Source: Pelagibius marinus (GTDB lineage Bacteria; Pseudomonadota; Alphaproteobacteria; Kiloniellales; Kiloniellaceae). From it: 64,000 bases of DNA. The notes beneath the pieces were generated by a model. That model was not told the origin of the DNA and made no database searches. It saw only the letters and a list, made by a program, of their open reading frames with translations. Below, in pieces: positions 15,145 to 24,493 of this stretch. Numbering within the stretch: the first letter of the stretch is position 1; each line of letters begins with the position of its first letter. Position numbers and translations under genes: made by a program. The stretch spans positions 62,001-126,000 of the forward strand of contig NZ_JACSDK010000014.1 in assembly GCF_014925385.1 (NCBI RefSeq). Reading direction: 5' to 3'.

Positions 15145-17079
15145 TCACGAGCCGGCAGCGCGCTGTCCGTTCTGGTGCGCTGCCGTCTTCATGTTTACAT
15201 TGCCGAGGAACGATTCGAACATGAGCAGTGCCCAGATCGCGGCACTGTGGTCGCTGACTCCGCTGGCGTGTTCGTCCAGGAGGCGCTTCACGAAGCCCAT
15301 GTCGAACAAGTCGACTTCTTGCAGCATGCCATCAAGCAGCCGTTGGCGAATTACCGCCTGTAGCGGCCCACGGAACCAGCGGGTTAAGGGAATGCAGAAG
15401 CCCATTTTCTCGCGATAGAGAACCTCCCGGGGCAGCTGGTCTTCCATGGCTTTTTTCAGCAGGTACTTTCCCTCCCGCGCCCGAAGTCGGAAGGTGGGCG
15501 GCAATGTAGCCGCCCATTCCAGGAGTTCGTGGTCAAGCAGGGGCACGCGCACTTCAAGGGAAGTCGCCATGCTGGCGCGATCGACCTTCGTCAGGATGTC
15601 TCCCGGCAGGTAAGTCTTCAGGTCCGCGTACTGAACATGATCCAGGTGATGCTCAACCGGTGCGTCCCGGAGCACGTCCGCAAGGACGTCACGGGCGTCA
15701 TAACCTTGAAGATCGCGAAGCATGCGCGCGGAGAAAAGCTTGCGGCGGAGACGGCGGTCCAAGATCGATACGCTGTGGAAGTACGCATCAACGCTGTCTC
15801 GGGCCAGCGCCTGCAGGGTCGACTTGGCGCGCAGTGCCCGTGGCGCCCAGTCGAGTTTAGGATACACCTGGCCAAGCAGCGCGAAGAGCGGCTGCCGCAG
15901 GGATCGGGGGAGGCTGCCGCGTACCAGTTCCTCATAATGATGCCAACGGTAACGGCGGTAGCCGGCAAAGGCTTCGTCACCGCCGTCGCCGGAAAGCGCC
16001 ACCGTCACCTTCTCGCGCGCGAGGCGGCAGACCTGATAGGTCGGCATTGACGAACTGTCGGCGAACGGCTCGTCGTAGAACGTCGACATGCGCTCTATCA
16101 GATCGAAAGCGTCGGTGGATACTTTCCGAACACGGTGATCGGTGTTCAGGTGCCGAGCCACTGTTTCGGCATAGTCAGCTTCGTTGAATTCTGGCACATC
16201 GAAGCCGATCGAACATGTGTTCACGCGACCCGCCGAATGGCGCGCCATCATGCTGACGACGCTGCTGGAATCGACACCGCCGGACAAAAACGCGCCAAGC
16301 GGCACGTCCGCCATGAGGCGGATTTTGACGGCCTCGCCCATTCGCTCGCGCAACTCGGCACAGGCATCCGCCTCGCGCAGCTGTGTGTTCGCCTGGAAGA
16401 AGATCTCCCAGTATTGCTTCAACGAAGGTGACGGCGCTCCCCTTTGCCAGACCAGGGTATGAGCCGGCGGCAGCTTGCGCACACTGGAATAGATCGTCTT
16501 CGGGTCCGGAATGTAGCCGAACGCGAAGTAGTCCTCGATAGCCTGGACGTCGAAGCCCCGCGTGAGGGCCGGGTGACAGAGCAGCGCCTTCAACTCCGAG
16601 CCGAAGACTAGCTGCCCGTCCGGCAGGACTGCATAGTACAGAGGCTTTATTCCCAGACGATCCCGGGCAAGGAACAGGGTTTCCGTGTTACTGTCCCAGA
16701 GGGCAAAGGCGAACATGCCGCGGAACCGTTTGACGCAGTCCACGCCCCATTCCTCCCAGGCATGTACAATTACCTCGGTGTCGCACAAGCTGCGGAACCG
16801 ATGGCCGCGGTTGCGCAGCGACTTCGCCAACTCTCTAAAATTGTATATCTCGCCGTTGTAGACGACAGAAACGGTGTCGTCTTCGTTGTGCATGGGCTGT
16901 TGGCCGCCAGCGAGGTCAATGATTGACAGGCGACGGTGGCCGAGCCCGATGCCGTCATGCACGTAGAAACCGCTCCCGTCCGGTCCCCGATGCGCGAGGC
17001 TGTCGGTCATCGTCTGCAGCAGACTCCGGTCGATCGACCGGGTTGCAACGCTATTGAAGAGTCCTACAAGGCCGCACAT
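15145..17079 (-). CDS. XrtA/PEP-CTERM system amidotransferase 1 (asparagine-synthase type)
   Basis: 644 residues starting MCGLVGLF, so the Ntn nucleophile is Cys2. The glutaminase domain is complete (RLSIIDLAGGQQPM, YNGEIYNF, SELKALLCHP). The synthetase domain has FLSGGVDSSSVV, LSGDGGDEAFAGYRRY and LTKVDRASMATSLEVRVPLLD. Known family: exosortase-A-associated amidotransferase 1, thought to amidate sugar carboxylates during exopolysaccharide synthesis. The uronic-acid-making dehydrogenase next door fits. The start is fixed by MCG; the frame remains open upstream to 17133. It contrasts with the glutaminase-dead homologue at 11-13 kb. Confidence 0.93.
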   Translation of the reverse strand: MCGLVGLFNSVATRSIDRSLLQTMTDSLAHRGPDGSGFYVHDGIGLGHRRLSIIDLAGGQQPMHNEDDTVSVVYNGEIYNFRELAKSLRNRGHRFRSLCDTEVIVHAWEEWGVDCVKRFRGMFAFALWDSNTETLFLARDRLGIKPLYYAVLPDGQLVFGSELKALLCHPALTRGFDVQAIEDYFAFGYIPDPKTIYSSVRKLPPAHTLVWQRGAPSPSLKQYWEIFFQANTQLREADACAELRERMGEAVKIRLMADVPLGAFLSGGVDSSSVVSMMARHSAGRVNTCSIGFDVPEFNEADYAETVARHLNTDHRVRKVSTDAFDLIERMSTFYDEPFADSSSMPTYQVCRLAREKVTVALSGDGGDEAFAGYRRYRWHHYEELVRGSLPRSLRQPLFALLGQVYPKLDWAPRALRAKSTLQALARDSVDAYFHSVSILDRRLRRKLFSARMLRDLQGYDARDVLADVLRDAPVEHHLDHVQYADLKTYLPGDILTKVDRASMATSLEVRVPLLDHELLEWAATLPPTFRLRAREGKYLLKKAMEDQLPREVLYREKMGFCIPLTRWFRGPLQAVIRQRLLDGMLQEVDLFDMGFVKRLLDEHASGVSDHSAAIWALLMFESFLGNVNMKTAAHQNGQRAAGS

Positions 17080-17142
17080 TCCCGCTATATCCCAGTGCAA
17101 AGGAACTCGTAAGGAGGGTGAGGCGTGAGACACTCCCGGCTG

Positions 17143-18867
17143 TCATGGCGAAGCGGTTGTCCCGGCGCCTGTTCGCGAGGTCCCGATCTGCATCAGGGAG
17201 CCGTCGCTATTTAGGGCTTGGTTCATAAAATCCCGGATAAGCGCATTTGCCTGTTGTGCATCCTCCGTCACTCTGGAAGCGATGGCAATAACGGCGGCGC
17301 TCTGGTCGCCGCCGGAGACCAACGCCTTGAACTCCAGTAGCTTGCCGAGGAAAGGCGAGTTCGTGTTCTGCCCGCCAATGCGATACCAGTACCATACGAT
17401 ATAGCTTTCATTGCGGCTGGCGAGGAGCATGCGGGTGTGAGGATGCTCCCGTCCGGCAATCCGGGTCACGGCGTTCCTGATCTCCAGCGCGTGCCATTCT
17501 TTGCCGGAGCCGCCAAGCGCATGCACATCACTAACCGCTTCGGCTCCCTCGCGCTGATGGCTGAAATAGGCGACATGGAGATCGACCGTCTTGCCGCCCA
17601 GGGCATAGCTGCCCTTGAGAGCCAGGTCATTGCCGTGGAAGCGAGGCGTCCATCCGGTTTCGTCGCCTGCGGCCGCCAGCCAGGGAGCCGCAACCTGCGG
17701 CAGAAGGAGATCTGGAAGCGGCCCGGCCGGCGGCTCCTTAGCTGCAGCCGTCCAGGCCTGCGCGAGAAGGATGACCACCAACGTCAAACCGCTCCCCAAA
17801 AGCGAAGTCGCGAGGGGGCGGCGCGCCATGTTGTCCCGCTGTCGCTGGCCCGGATCCTGGGCGTCGAGTGTTGCTGGCGCCGTCCGGTCTACGCGGTCGC
17901 GCAAAAGCACAGCGATGCCCAGTAGGCTGAGAGTCACGACACCCAGGAAGAGAAAGCCGTAGAAGACATGGTCGATGTCTACGGCAATCCGATAATCGCT
18001 GAGGTGGGCGAGCATCACGATCCCGTAGGCGCGAAGGCCGTTGGCCACTATCGGCACGGCGAGAGACAACCCAAGAATAGCGATCCGTCGTGCCCACGAT
18101 CTGAAGAGAAGATGGGCTACCAGGGCGCCGAGAGCGACGCTGACCATGAGATAGCGCACGCCGGAGCAGGCCTCGGCAATCACGAAGCTTCCCGAGGGAA
18201 TTTGGATCAAGTAGCCGTCGAGGAACACCGGTATGCCCGAGAGCCGCAGAAGGTGGACGACGATTTGTGCCGTCACATCCTGGAGCGCGGGGATGGCCGA
18301 TGAACCGAAGGGCACCGCGAAATACAGGTAGAAGAGGGGAAAGAGCGCTAGCCGTGTGATCGGCCAACCCAGAACCAGCAGGAACAGGGACTGCCAAAGT
18401 CCCACGAAAGCGAACTGCTTTACGACCATGATATTTGCCAGCGCGCCGAATGCCCATAGCAGCGTGAGGAGGACAATCGGCACGGCAGCCCATGGAGTTG
18501 GCGCCGGCTGCAGCAGCGCCAGGCGATGGCGCTGGCCGAAGAGAAGCAAAAGGCTGATAGGAGCAATGAAAAAAGCGTGACCGAAGGTTGCGGAGCTCGA
18601 CCACACTGCAATTGCGGCGGCGATCTCTTGTCGAAACGCAAAGAACAGTCCTATGGAGGCCGCTCCGAAGATTATGAGGCTGCGGGCCCAGGGAGTCTCA
18701 ATGCCCGCTCGTGGTCCCGCCGGGTGGGACGGCGGTCGACGCAGGGTGGCTTCCCTTCCTTCGGAGCGCCGCTCAGCTTCAGGTCTGGTCTGCCCGCGAG
18801 GACAAGCCTCAGCATCGTCGGCAACTTCCAGCTCGTCTGCGTGTTCCGACTGCGGGACAGACGCCAT
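17143..18867 (-). CDS. xrtA: Exosortase A fused to EpsI domain
   Basis: 574-residue membrane transpeptidase/protease that processes PEP-CTERM proteins at the inner membrane. After a basic 60-residue cytoplasmic N-terminus come about eight transmembrane helices. The catalytic Cys is in EACSGVRYLM (about 234), Arg in ANGLRAYGI (about 279) and His in DIDHVFYGFLF (about 300). A periplasmic EpsI domain (about 355-574) follows. The fused EpsI arrangement is the usual form of XrtA. The start at 18867 shares its A with the upstream FemAB stop (TAATG), so translation is coupled. Its PEP-CTERM substrate in this window is the protein at 0.2-1.2 kb. Confidence 0.95.
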   Translation of the reverse strand: MASVPQSEHADELEVADDAEACPRGQTRPEAERRSEGREATLRRPPSHPAGPRAGIETPWARSLIIFGAASIGLFFAFRQEIAAAIAVWSSSATFGHAFFIAPISLLLLFGQRHRLALLQPAPTPWAAVPIVLLTLLWAFGALANIMVVKQFAFVGLWQSLFLLVLGWPITRLALFPLFYLYFAVPFGSSAIPALQDVTAQIVVHLLRLSGIPVFLDGYLIQIPSGSFVIAEACSGVRYLMVSVALGALVAHLLFRSWARRIAILGLSLAVPIVANGLRAYGIVMLAHLSDYRIAVDIDHVFYGFLFLGVVTLSLLGIAVLLRDRVDRTAPATLDAQDPGQRQRDNMARRPLATSLLGSGLTLVVILLAQAWTAAAKEPPAGPLPDLLLPQVAAPWLAAAGDETGWTPRFHGNDLALKGSYALGGKTVDLHVAYFSHQREGAEAVSDVHALGGSGKEWHALEIRNAVTRIAGREHPHTRMLLASRNESYIVWYWYRIGGQNTNSPFLGKLLEFKALVSGGDQSAAVIAIASRVTEDAQQANALIRDFMNQALNSDGSLMQIGTSRTGAGTTASP

Positions 18868-19913
18868 TACGCCAGTTCCTGCGCAATGTAGGGTCCGATG
18901 GTATTGGCAACGACCAATGGCAGGCGCCGCCATGCAGCGATCATCAGGCCATATCGTGGGTTAAGGGGGGTGATGTCGGGAACATCATTGAGACGAAGCA
19001 GCCGGTGCTCATAGTGCAGGGGACGCGGATCGAACCCCCAATGCTTTTTGAAGGCATAAGAGCCGGTTCCGACCTTGCTGCGGCCGAAGTCGAAAACACC
19101 CAACCTCGCCTCACAGGCGCGGCTCATCACCACCCAATACATGAAATCATTGGCGGCATGGTTCCTCGCTGCCTTGCAGCCGCCGCCATAATACGGCAGC
19201 ACTTCGTCGCGGAAGAAGAAGGAGAGAACGCTGGCGAGCGGCCGCCCTCCCAAAGTTATGGTGACGACCTCGCTGGCGTCTCGGAAGATGGTTTTCAAGC
19301 ATTCGAAATAGCGCCGCCCGAGGACAGGCGTGCCGAGGTTGCGCAGACTCTCGGCATAAAGCGGATAGAACCTGCTCACATCGGTGTCGATCTCGCCAAC
19401 CAAGCCTTCCTTGATGCCCTTACGGACCATGGCACGCTGCTTGCGCGGAATGGCCGCCATCGCCCTCGCGGGGTCTGGCTCGATCGCCTTTCGGAAGGTG
19501 ACATAGGTCGTCCGATTGGTCGGCCAGTCCGGGTGTTGCGGTTCTCGCAGGCGGTACTCGATCCGTTCTGCTCGGAGGTCCTGGGCCAGCGTCAGCGCAG
19601 CGTCGTCCAAGGCCGCCAGGGCGGCGGGTGTCGCGACAAGGGGCCCGCCGTAAACGCCAAAAGCGTTTGAAAGCAGGCTGTTGCCGAACAACCGGCCGCG
19701 CACGTGCGTCAGGGGCAGGATCCCGACGATTTCGCCCGCCTGGCGCGCGACAAGGTAGTGGCACTTATGTCCGAAGCTTTCCTCAATCACCGCTTTCCAG
19801 GCGGAGAGATGAAAGAACGTAGCTTCCGGCCGGCCTTCGACAAAGCGGTCCCACGCGGGATCGGTGCCGTCTAGGCAATTGACCTGGACGCTGTCGGTGA
19901 AGTCGCGGGGCAT
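18867..19913 (-). CDS. FemAB family protein, XrtA/PEP-CTERM system-associated
   Basis: 348-residue two-GNAT-domain (FemAB) protein. Landmarks: FFHLSAWKAVIEESFGHKCHYL, GILPLTHVRGRLFGNSLLSNAFGVYGG, MVRKGIKEGL, NLGTPVLGRRYFE and FDFGRSKVGTGSYAFKKHWGF. FemAB enzymes transfer aminoacyl groups from tRNA to peptidoglycan precursors. XrtA-associated members are thought to modify a polysaccharide or its carrier, which is unproven. It overlaps the deacetylase stop by 43 bp and leads into xrtA by TAATG. Confidence 0.92.
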   Translation of the reverse strand: MPRDFTDSVQVNCLDGTDPAWDRFVEGRPEATFFHLSAWKAVIEESFGHKCHYLVARQAGEIVGILPLTHVRGRLFGNSLLSNAFGVYGGPLVATPAALAALDDAALTLAQDLRAERIEYRLREPQHPDWPTNRTTYVTFRKAIEPDPARAMAAIPRKQRAMVRKGIKEGLVGEIDTDVSRFYPLYAESLRNLGTPVLGRRYFECLKTIFRDASEVVTITLGGRPLASVLSFFFRDEVLPYYGGGCKAARNHAANDFMYWVVMSRACEARLGVFDFGRSKVGTGSYAFKKHWGFDPRPLHYEHRLLRLNDVPDITPLNPRYGLMIAAWRRLPLVVANTIGPYIAQELA

Positions 19914-20779
19914 TCTTCGCCAAGTTCCTTGGATAGAAAGAGCCGGTCGATGCGGTCCCAGGAGAAGTCCCTCAAGACAGCGCGCAGGCGCTCCTCCATC
20001 GCGCCCAGGTGCACGTAGTGGCGAAACCGCGAGCGCAGGGAGAGGCCTGCTATGCGCGGTTGCTCGGGATCGATCTCCCAGGGGTGGAAAAAGAACACCG
20101 TGGGCTGCCCGTCTTGCTCGCCGATGCGGCGCAGGGCCCAGCGGGACACGCCATAGGGAAGGAGCCGGAAATAGCCGCCACCACCACTCGGCAGATTGCG
20201 ATCGAACAGGCGCAGCGTGGAGATCGGGATTTCGATAATGCGATGGCGATCGCTCGGGTGGAATGCGAAGCGCGAGGCGTCGGGCATTCCATAGTGATCG
20301 TGTCTGATGGGATATACGCTGGAGCTGTAGTCGTAGCCCTCTTCGGCCAGGACGTCGAAAGCCCAGAGCGTCCGCTGGTCAATGGAGAAGCTCGCGGCGC
20401 GATAGCCTCTGACCCGCTGACCGCTGATCTGCTCGAGAATTGCCTTGGTGCGGCGGATATCCAGGCGAAAGGCGTCCGGGGCCTGATTGTGGATTTTGAC
20501 ATGCTCGTAGCCATGGCTGGCGAGCTCGTGTCCTGCGCCAACGATCCGTCGGATGAGCAAGGGGTAGCGTTCCGCAATCCAACCAAGCGTAAAGAACGTC
20601 GCGCGCACCCGTCGCTCGGCGAACATCGCCAGGATGCGATCGACGTTGCGTTCCACGCGGCAGGGATAGCTGTCCCAATCCGCGCGCCGGACCTTCTCGG
20701 CAAGTGCCGCCACCTGGAAATAGTCTTCCACGTCCACGGTCATCGCGCCGGTATGGGCAGAGGTGCTGTTTACGCTCAT
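19871..20779 (-). CDS. XrtA system polysaccharide deacetylase
   Basis: 302-residue NodB-type (CE4) deacetylase. The first metal/catalytic motif is MTVDVEDYFQV, where DVED replaces the usual TFDD. Next comes GHELASHGYEH (the H-x3-H metal ligands), then RGYRAASFSID and the C-terminal FFFHPWEIDPEQPR His motif. Known family: the XrtA-cluster deacetylase, assumed to remove N-acetyl groups from the exopolysaccharide. No signal peptide is seen, as usual for the family. The start at 20779 is preceded by GAAGGGAAG; a GTG 15 bases upstream is less likely. Confidence 0.93.
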   Translation of the reverse strand: MSVNSTSAHTGAMTVDVEDYFQVAALAEKVRRADWDSYPCRVERNVDRILAMFAERRVRATFFTLGWIAERYPLLIRRIVGAGHELASHGYEHVKIHNQAPDAFRLDIRRTKAILEQISGQRVRGYRAASFSIDQRTLWAFDVLAEEGYDYSSSVYPIRHDHYGMPDASRFAFHPSDRHRIIEIPISTLRLFDRNLPSGGGGYFRLLPYGVSRWALRRIGEQDGQPTVFFFHPWEIDPEQPRIAGLSLRSRFRHYVHLGAMEERLRAVLRDFSWDRIDRLFLSKELGEECPATSPTASRSIA

Positions 20780-20884
20780 CTTCCCTTCTCCCACGTCTTC
20801 CGCGAGCCCAGGCGGTTCTCACCAGTCGTCAAAGAAATGACCTGTCTCTGCCTGCGGTGCGTTCGCGGGGGGCACCACCCCACG

Positions 20885-21856
20885 CTAGTTATCCTTACCG
20901 TGAGACGCGTGAAAGCCGACGACGCGGTCCGTTCCGGCCGAGGCGGAGTCCCTGCGGTGAGCCTCTTCCAACTGGTCCGCCTCTTCGGGTTCGACTCCCA
21001 GGTCGATCTCGGGGGATGGTTCGCCGTCCAGCGTCAGTCCGCTCGCATCGAGGCGCATGTCGCCGATAACCATTTCCACATCCTCGACCGTGATAGCGTG
21101 CTTTTCCTCAATGAAGGCATGCCACAAGAGGCGGTCGCATAGATTGTTTACAAGTCGAGGGACGCCTCGCGCCTCCTGATGAATGAGCGGGAAGCACTCG
21201 GCAGCAATTGCGGGATCATCTGCCCAACCTGCGGTGGTCAGGCGGAACAGGATGTATTCGCGCGTCTCGGAGTCCTTGAGAGGCGTCAGGTGGTGGATGG
21301 CGACGATGCGCTGGCGCAGTTGCTCCAGGCCGCGTCCGGCCAGATTGCGGCGGAACTCCGGCTGACCGACGAGAAAGACCTGAAGCATGGGCCGGCCCCG
21401 GTGGTAGACGTTCGAGAGCATGCGCAGTTCCTCCAGGGCCGATACCGGCAATCCCTGCGCCTCGTCGATTATCAGAATGGCCCGGACGCCGCGGCGGTGA
21501 GTGTCCCGGAGGAATTCCTCCAGGTGCCGGAACACCGTGGCTTTGTCGGCATTCGCTTGCTGCAGGCCGAACGCAGAAGCGACCATGCGCAGGAAGCTGT
21601 CGGCTTCGAACTGCGTGCTTGTAATGGTTGCCGTCACGACGTCGTTTTGCGGCAGCTGACTGAGGAAGTAGTCGATGAAGACGGTCTTCCCGGCCCCAAT
21701 CTCGCCGGTTATGACAACGAAGCCCTCGCCCTTGCTCAGCCCAAAGCTCAGATACGCCAAGGCACGGCGCTGGGATTGGCTCCGATAATAAAAGCGGAGG
21801 TCCGGCGTGAGGTTGAAGGGGTAATCCCCGAGATTGAAAAATTCAGTGTACTTCAT
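20885..21856 (-). CDS. XrtA-associated ATPase (ExeA/GspA-like)
   Basis: 323-residue AAA ATPase starting MKYTEFFNLGDYPFNLTPD, the family's typical opening. Walker A GEIGAGKT (about residue 51), Walker B AILIIDEAQGLP, sensor-type VGQPEFRRNL and a C-terminal lid RGVPRLVNNLCDRLL. The last 50 residues are acidic and probably disordered. The family is always near XrtA and resembles the secretion ATPase ExeA. It is the first gene of the run leading to deacetylase, FemAB and xrtA. The 156 bp upstream probably holds the promoter. Confidence 0.93.
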   Translation of the reverse strand: MKYTEFFNLGDYPFNLTPDLRFYYRSQSQRRALAYLSFGLSKGEGFVVITGEIGAGKTVFIDYFLSQLPQNDVVTATITSTQFEADSFLRMVASAFGLQQANADKATVFRHLEEFLRDTHRRGVRAILIIDEAQGLPVSALEELRMLSNVYHRGRPMLQVFLVGQPEFRRNLAGRGLEQLRQRIVAIHHLTPLKDSETREYILFRLTTAGWADDPAIAAECFPLIHQEARGVPRLVNNLCDRLLWHAFIEEKHAITVEDVEMVIGDMRLDASGLTLDGEPSPEIDLGVEPEEADQLEEAHRRDSASAGTDRVVGFHASHGKDN

Positions 21857-22012
21857 GAAATGCCTTTACCAGGCGTAGCCGCGCCGTATCCGCGAACAAT
21901 CAAAATAATCATCAGCAAAACCGAATTATGCTAATGGCGCAGATGCCAATCGTTGGCCGGCATACTGACGAAACCTGAGTAGTATAGACGCGTTCAGCCT
22001 ACGTGAACTGTG

Positions 22013-23245
22013 TCAGCTTTCGCTACCGATGCCGATCTGGTCGCTGCGTTGCATGGCTTGCCTGCGATCCGTCTCGTTCTTCGGGGGAGACATCGTCCGG
22101 AGGAGCTGCTCGATCCGTGTCTGTCGGCGCCGGCGGTCTTCCTCCTCCCGTACGTCCGCGGGGCGCAGCAGGCTCTTGCGTGCCAGATGCGGCAGCAGCA
22201 GATGAAGGGGCATGCGGAGATAGTGGGCGCGCACGTAGAGGAGCCAGCGGGCGGCGCCGGTCAATCGATCATTACAGCTCTCATGGTCCGGCAGCAGGGC
22301 GCGATCGAACAGGGCGTCGAAGGTTGTGCGTTTCAATGTCGAAGGCTGCCACTGCAACGTCGCCTCCCCAGCTCGGTCGGGCAGCGGCGCGCCGAGGACG
22401 CGATCGAGGTATCTGCAGCAAAGAAACAGCGGCCCGGTCAGGCCAAGTGCCTCCGCGCGCCCTGTCAGGCGATCCCAGAATGCCGGGCGGCGGCCAAAAT
22501 GGCTCAGCAGGTCGTGAAGATCCAAGAGATCGCGTAGCCCTCGATTGAATTCGCCCTCATTGAAGAGATGAACCGCGGAGTGCAGAACCATGTCTTCCGG
22601 TGCCAGGACATGCAGCTGCCCATCGTCGTCGAGGGGCAGGCTTTCGGACGCCAGGACCGCGGCCGAGACAGGAGCGTGGGCGGTTGGCGGCACGATGGTA
22701 TGGTGGACGTCAAGAACGCTGTGGCGCAGTACATGCTGCAGGGGCGGGATCTGATGGGTCCAGCGTCGGTAGTAGCGCTGATCATAGAGGTCTTTGACCA
22801 TAGGGACCCAATCGGCATGCAGAAGGAGGCGCTCGACTTCTTCCAGTCGTGTCCGGGGTACCATGATGTCGATGTCGGCGAATAGGCGCCCACGCGCGGG
22901 CGGCAGGTCGGCCAGGAGATAGGCGGCGCCCTTCAGCAAGGTGATCGGCACTCCGGATTCCGCCAGCACGGAGCGCAGGCAGGTCACCTCCCAGCGAACA
23001 TCGCGGGCATGTTTTAACGCGAGGGTCCTTGCGGCCTCCAGATGTTCACGCGGCTTTTCGGGTAGCTGCGCCAGGATGCCGAGATCTTCGAGCTGAAAGC
23101 AAAGCCGGGCCAGGACGCCGGCCTCTCGTGCCTGTCGGATCGCAAGATCCCAGAGATCGAGGGGGAGGCTGGTGACTCGCTCCGGTTTCCCCAGCATGTG
23201 TGTCAACAGCGCCCTTGGGGCACGAGAGTTGCGAGGCGGTGTCAC
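22013..23245 (-). CDS. Nucleotidyltransferase family protein of the HPr-rel-A system
   Basis: 410 residues of the uncharacterised nucleotidyltransferase family (PF14907-like). The fold is minimal: VPITLLKGAAYLLAD, then FADIDIMVPRTRLEEVERLL with the metal-binding D-x-D of polymerase-beta-type transferases, then HHTIVPP and a helical C-terminal half (ELLDLHDLLSHFGRR-like). The tail is very basic and polar. It overlaps the HprK-like kinase by ATGA, so the two are co-translated. The reaction is unknown; adding NMP to a protein or small molecule is the family expectation. Confidence 0.85.
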   Translation of the reverse strand: MTPPRNSRAPRALLTHMLGKPERVTSLPLDLWDLAIRQAREAGVLARLCFQLEDLGILAQLPEKPREHLEAARTLALKHARDVRWEVTCLRSVLAESGVPITLLKGAAYLLADLPPARGRLFADIDIMVPRTRLEEVERLLLHADWVPMVKDLYDQRYYRRWTHQIPPLQHVLRHSVLDVHHTIVPPTAHAPVSAAVLASESLPLDDDGQLHVLAPEDMVLHSAVHLFNEGEFNRGLRDLLDLHDLLSHFGRRPAFWDRLTGRAEALGLTGPLFLCCRYLDRVLGAPLPDRAGEATLQWQPSTLKRTTFDALFDRALLPDHESCNDRLTGAARWLLYVRAHYLRMPLHLLLPHLARKSLLRPADVREEEDRRRRQTRIEQLLRTMSPPKNETDRRQAMQRSDQIGIGSES

Positions 23246-24177
23246 GCCGAGGCAGCCTTGAAAGCGGCGCCGCCCGGCGCGAGGGCGTCAAAGGTCCGAC
23301 ACGCCTGGTCCATGCTGCTGTAGCGGAAATCATAACAATCGCAACTGTCCACCAGGTGGGACAGCAGTTCGAAGCCGCGCTTCCCGTGAATGCTGTAGTT
23401 GAAGGCATTGTGACCGACATCGATCAAAGTGCGCGCCTTGGAGCGCGATTGGAGCTGGCCTTCTGCGCCGGGCATGAACCGGGGGAAGATAATCCAGGCC
23501 GGGTGAGCCGTTTCGTCACTGCGGAAGACACTATCCTGCGGCGCTTGAAGCAGAGCGACGGTGCCTTTTGTCGTGTCGGCGCAGGGTGGGCTCATCCGGG
23601 CGCCGGGCAGAAGCCGGCCGATAAGGTCGATGGACTGGTTCTTGAGGCCTAGCGGCCGGGCAAGGGGAGTAACGCGCCCGTCGTCGAGCGACAGCAGCGC
23701 CAGCTCATCCGACAGCAGCCGCCAGCCATTGCCGGTAAGGAAGGCCGTGAGGGTGCTCTTTCCCGAGCCCGGCGGGCCCGGCAGTATGACGGCGCAACCG
23801 TCGCGCTCGATGGCGGCCGCGTGGATGATGAGGAAGTGGTGCGCGTGATTGCTGATGCACCAGTTCAATCCCCACTCGAGCATAGGTAGCGCCTGTGTCA
23901 AGGGCAGGGGCTTGAACAAGGAAACGCCGTCAAACTCGAAGAGGGCCTGCGGGCGGAACCAGCGTCTCGCGCCCGGAGGCTGCGTCAGGGCAAGATGAAA
24001 GTCGGCGAATCCCTCTGCCTCAGAGACCGGATAGTCCGCGTAGAGAAGGGCTATCCCGTCAATAACTGCGGGCAGGCGCGTTCGAATGCGGCTTATGAAG
24101 GGGCCGGTTTTGAGGCTCACGCCAGGCCCTTTAAGCCGCATGATCAGTTCGTCTTTGGGCCAGCAGGAAAGAGTCAC
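23242..24177 (-). CDS. HprK-related kinase A
   Basis: 311-residue relative of the HPr kinase/phosphorylase catalytic domain. The P-loop GPPGSGKSTLTAFL (about residue 138) and LLSDELALL are present, but the HPr-recognition N-terminus of real HprK is not. Family name: HprK-related kinase A of the HPr-rel-A system, found with a nucleotidyltransferase and a PqqD-like protein. A GTG start at 24177 gives the family-like N-terminus (TLSCWPKDELIMRLKGPG) with GGGAA upstream; the frame itself is open to 24300. The phosphate acceptor is unknown, and no PTS HPr is nearby. Confidence 0.88.
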   Translation of the reverse strand: MTLSCWPKDELIMRLKGPGVSLKTGPFISRIRTRLPAVIDGIALLYADYPVSEAEGFADFHLALTQPPGARRWFRPQALFEFDGVSLFKPLPLTQALPMLEWGLNWCISNHAHHFLIIHAAAIERDGCAVILPGPPGSGKSTLTAFLTGNGWRLLSDELALLSLDDGRVTPLARPLGLKNQSIDLIGRLLPGARMSPPCADTTKGTVALLQAPQDSVFRSDETAHPAWIIFPRFMPGAEGQLQSRSKARTLIDVGHNAFNYSIHGKRGFELLSHLVDSCDCYDFRYSSMDQACRTFDALAPGGAAFKAASA

Positions 24178-24296
24178 TGAGCATTCCCGGCCTCGAAAAC
24201 AGCAAGGCCTCTGTTTTAGCGCTCGCGCAGCCGATACTCGTTCAGCGGTACCCCGGATCTTTGCAATGCCGAACAGGTGAACCCCATTCAACGCTG

Positions 24297-24407
24297 TCAC
24301 CCTGCCGAGCCGCCAACGATTTCCAATTGCGCAATATGATCTGCCGCCACGATTTCGGGCGCAAGACGAAGATCCGCCGGCCCGGCGATCACCGGTATCG
24401 ATTTCAT
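24297..24407 (-). CDS. Possible 36-codon small ORF between chaperone and kinase
   Basis: ATG at 24407 opens a 36-residue frame beginning MKSIPVIAGPADLRLAPEIV and ending QLEIVGGSAG before TGA. It sits in the 316-bp gap of the HPr-rel-A cassette, the usual place for a leader-type precursor. Against it: no ribosome site is seen before the ATG, and third-position GC is lower than in the neighbours. A random frame is quite possible. Confidence 0.25.
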   Translation of the reverse strand: MKSIPVIAGPADLRLAPEIVAADHIAQLEIVGGSAG

Positions 24408-24493
24408 AAACTATGGAATTTGGAGATGTTTCGCCAGTGGGCGCCAGGCGCGAGAGACGGTATCAGGCAGCTGTCGTTGTTTCGGTAGTTCGA

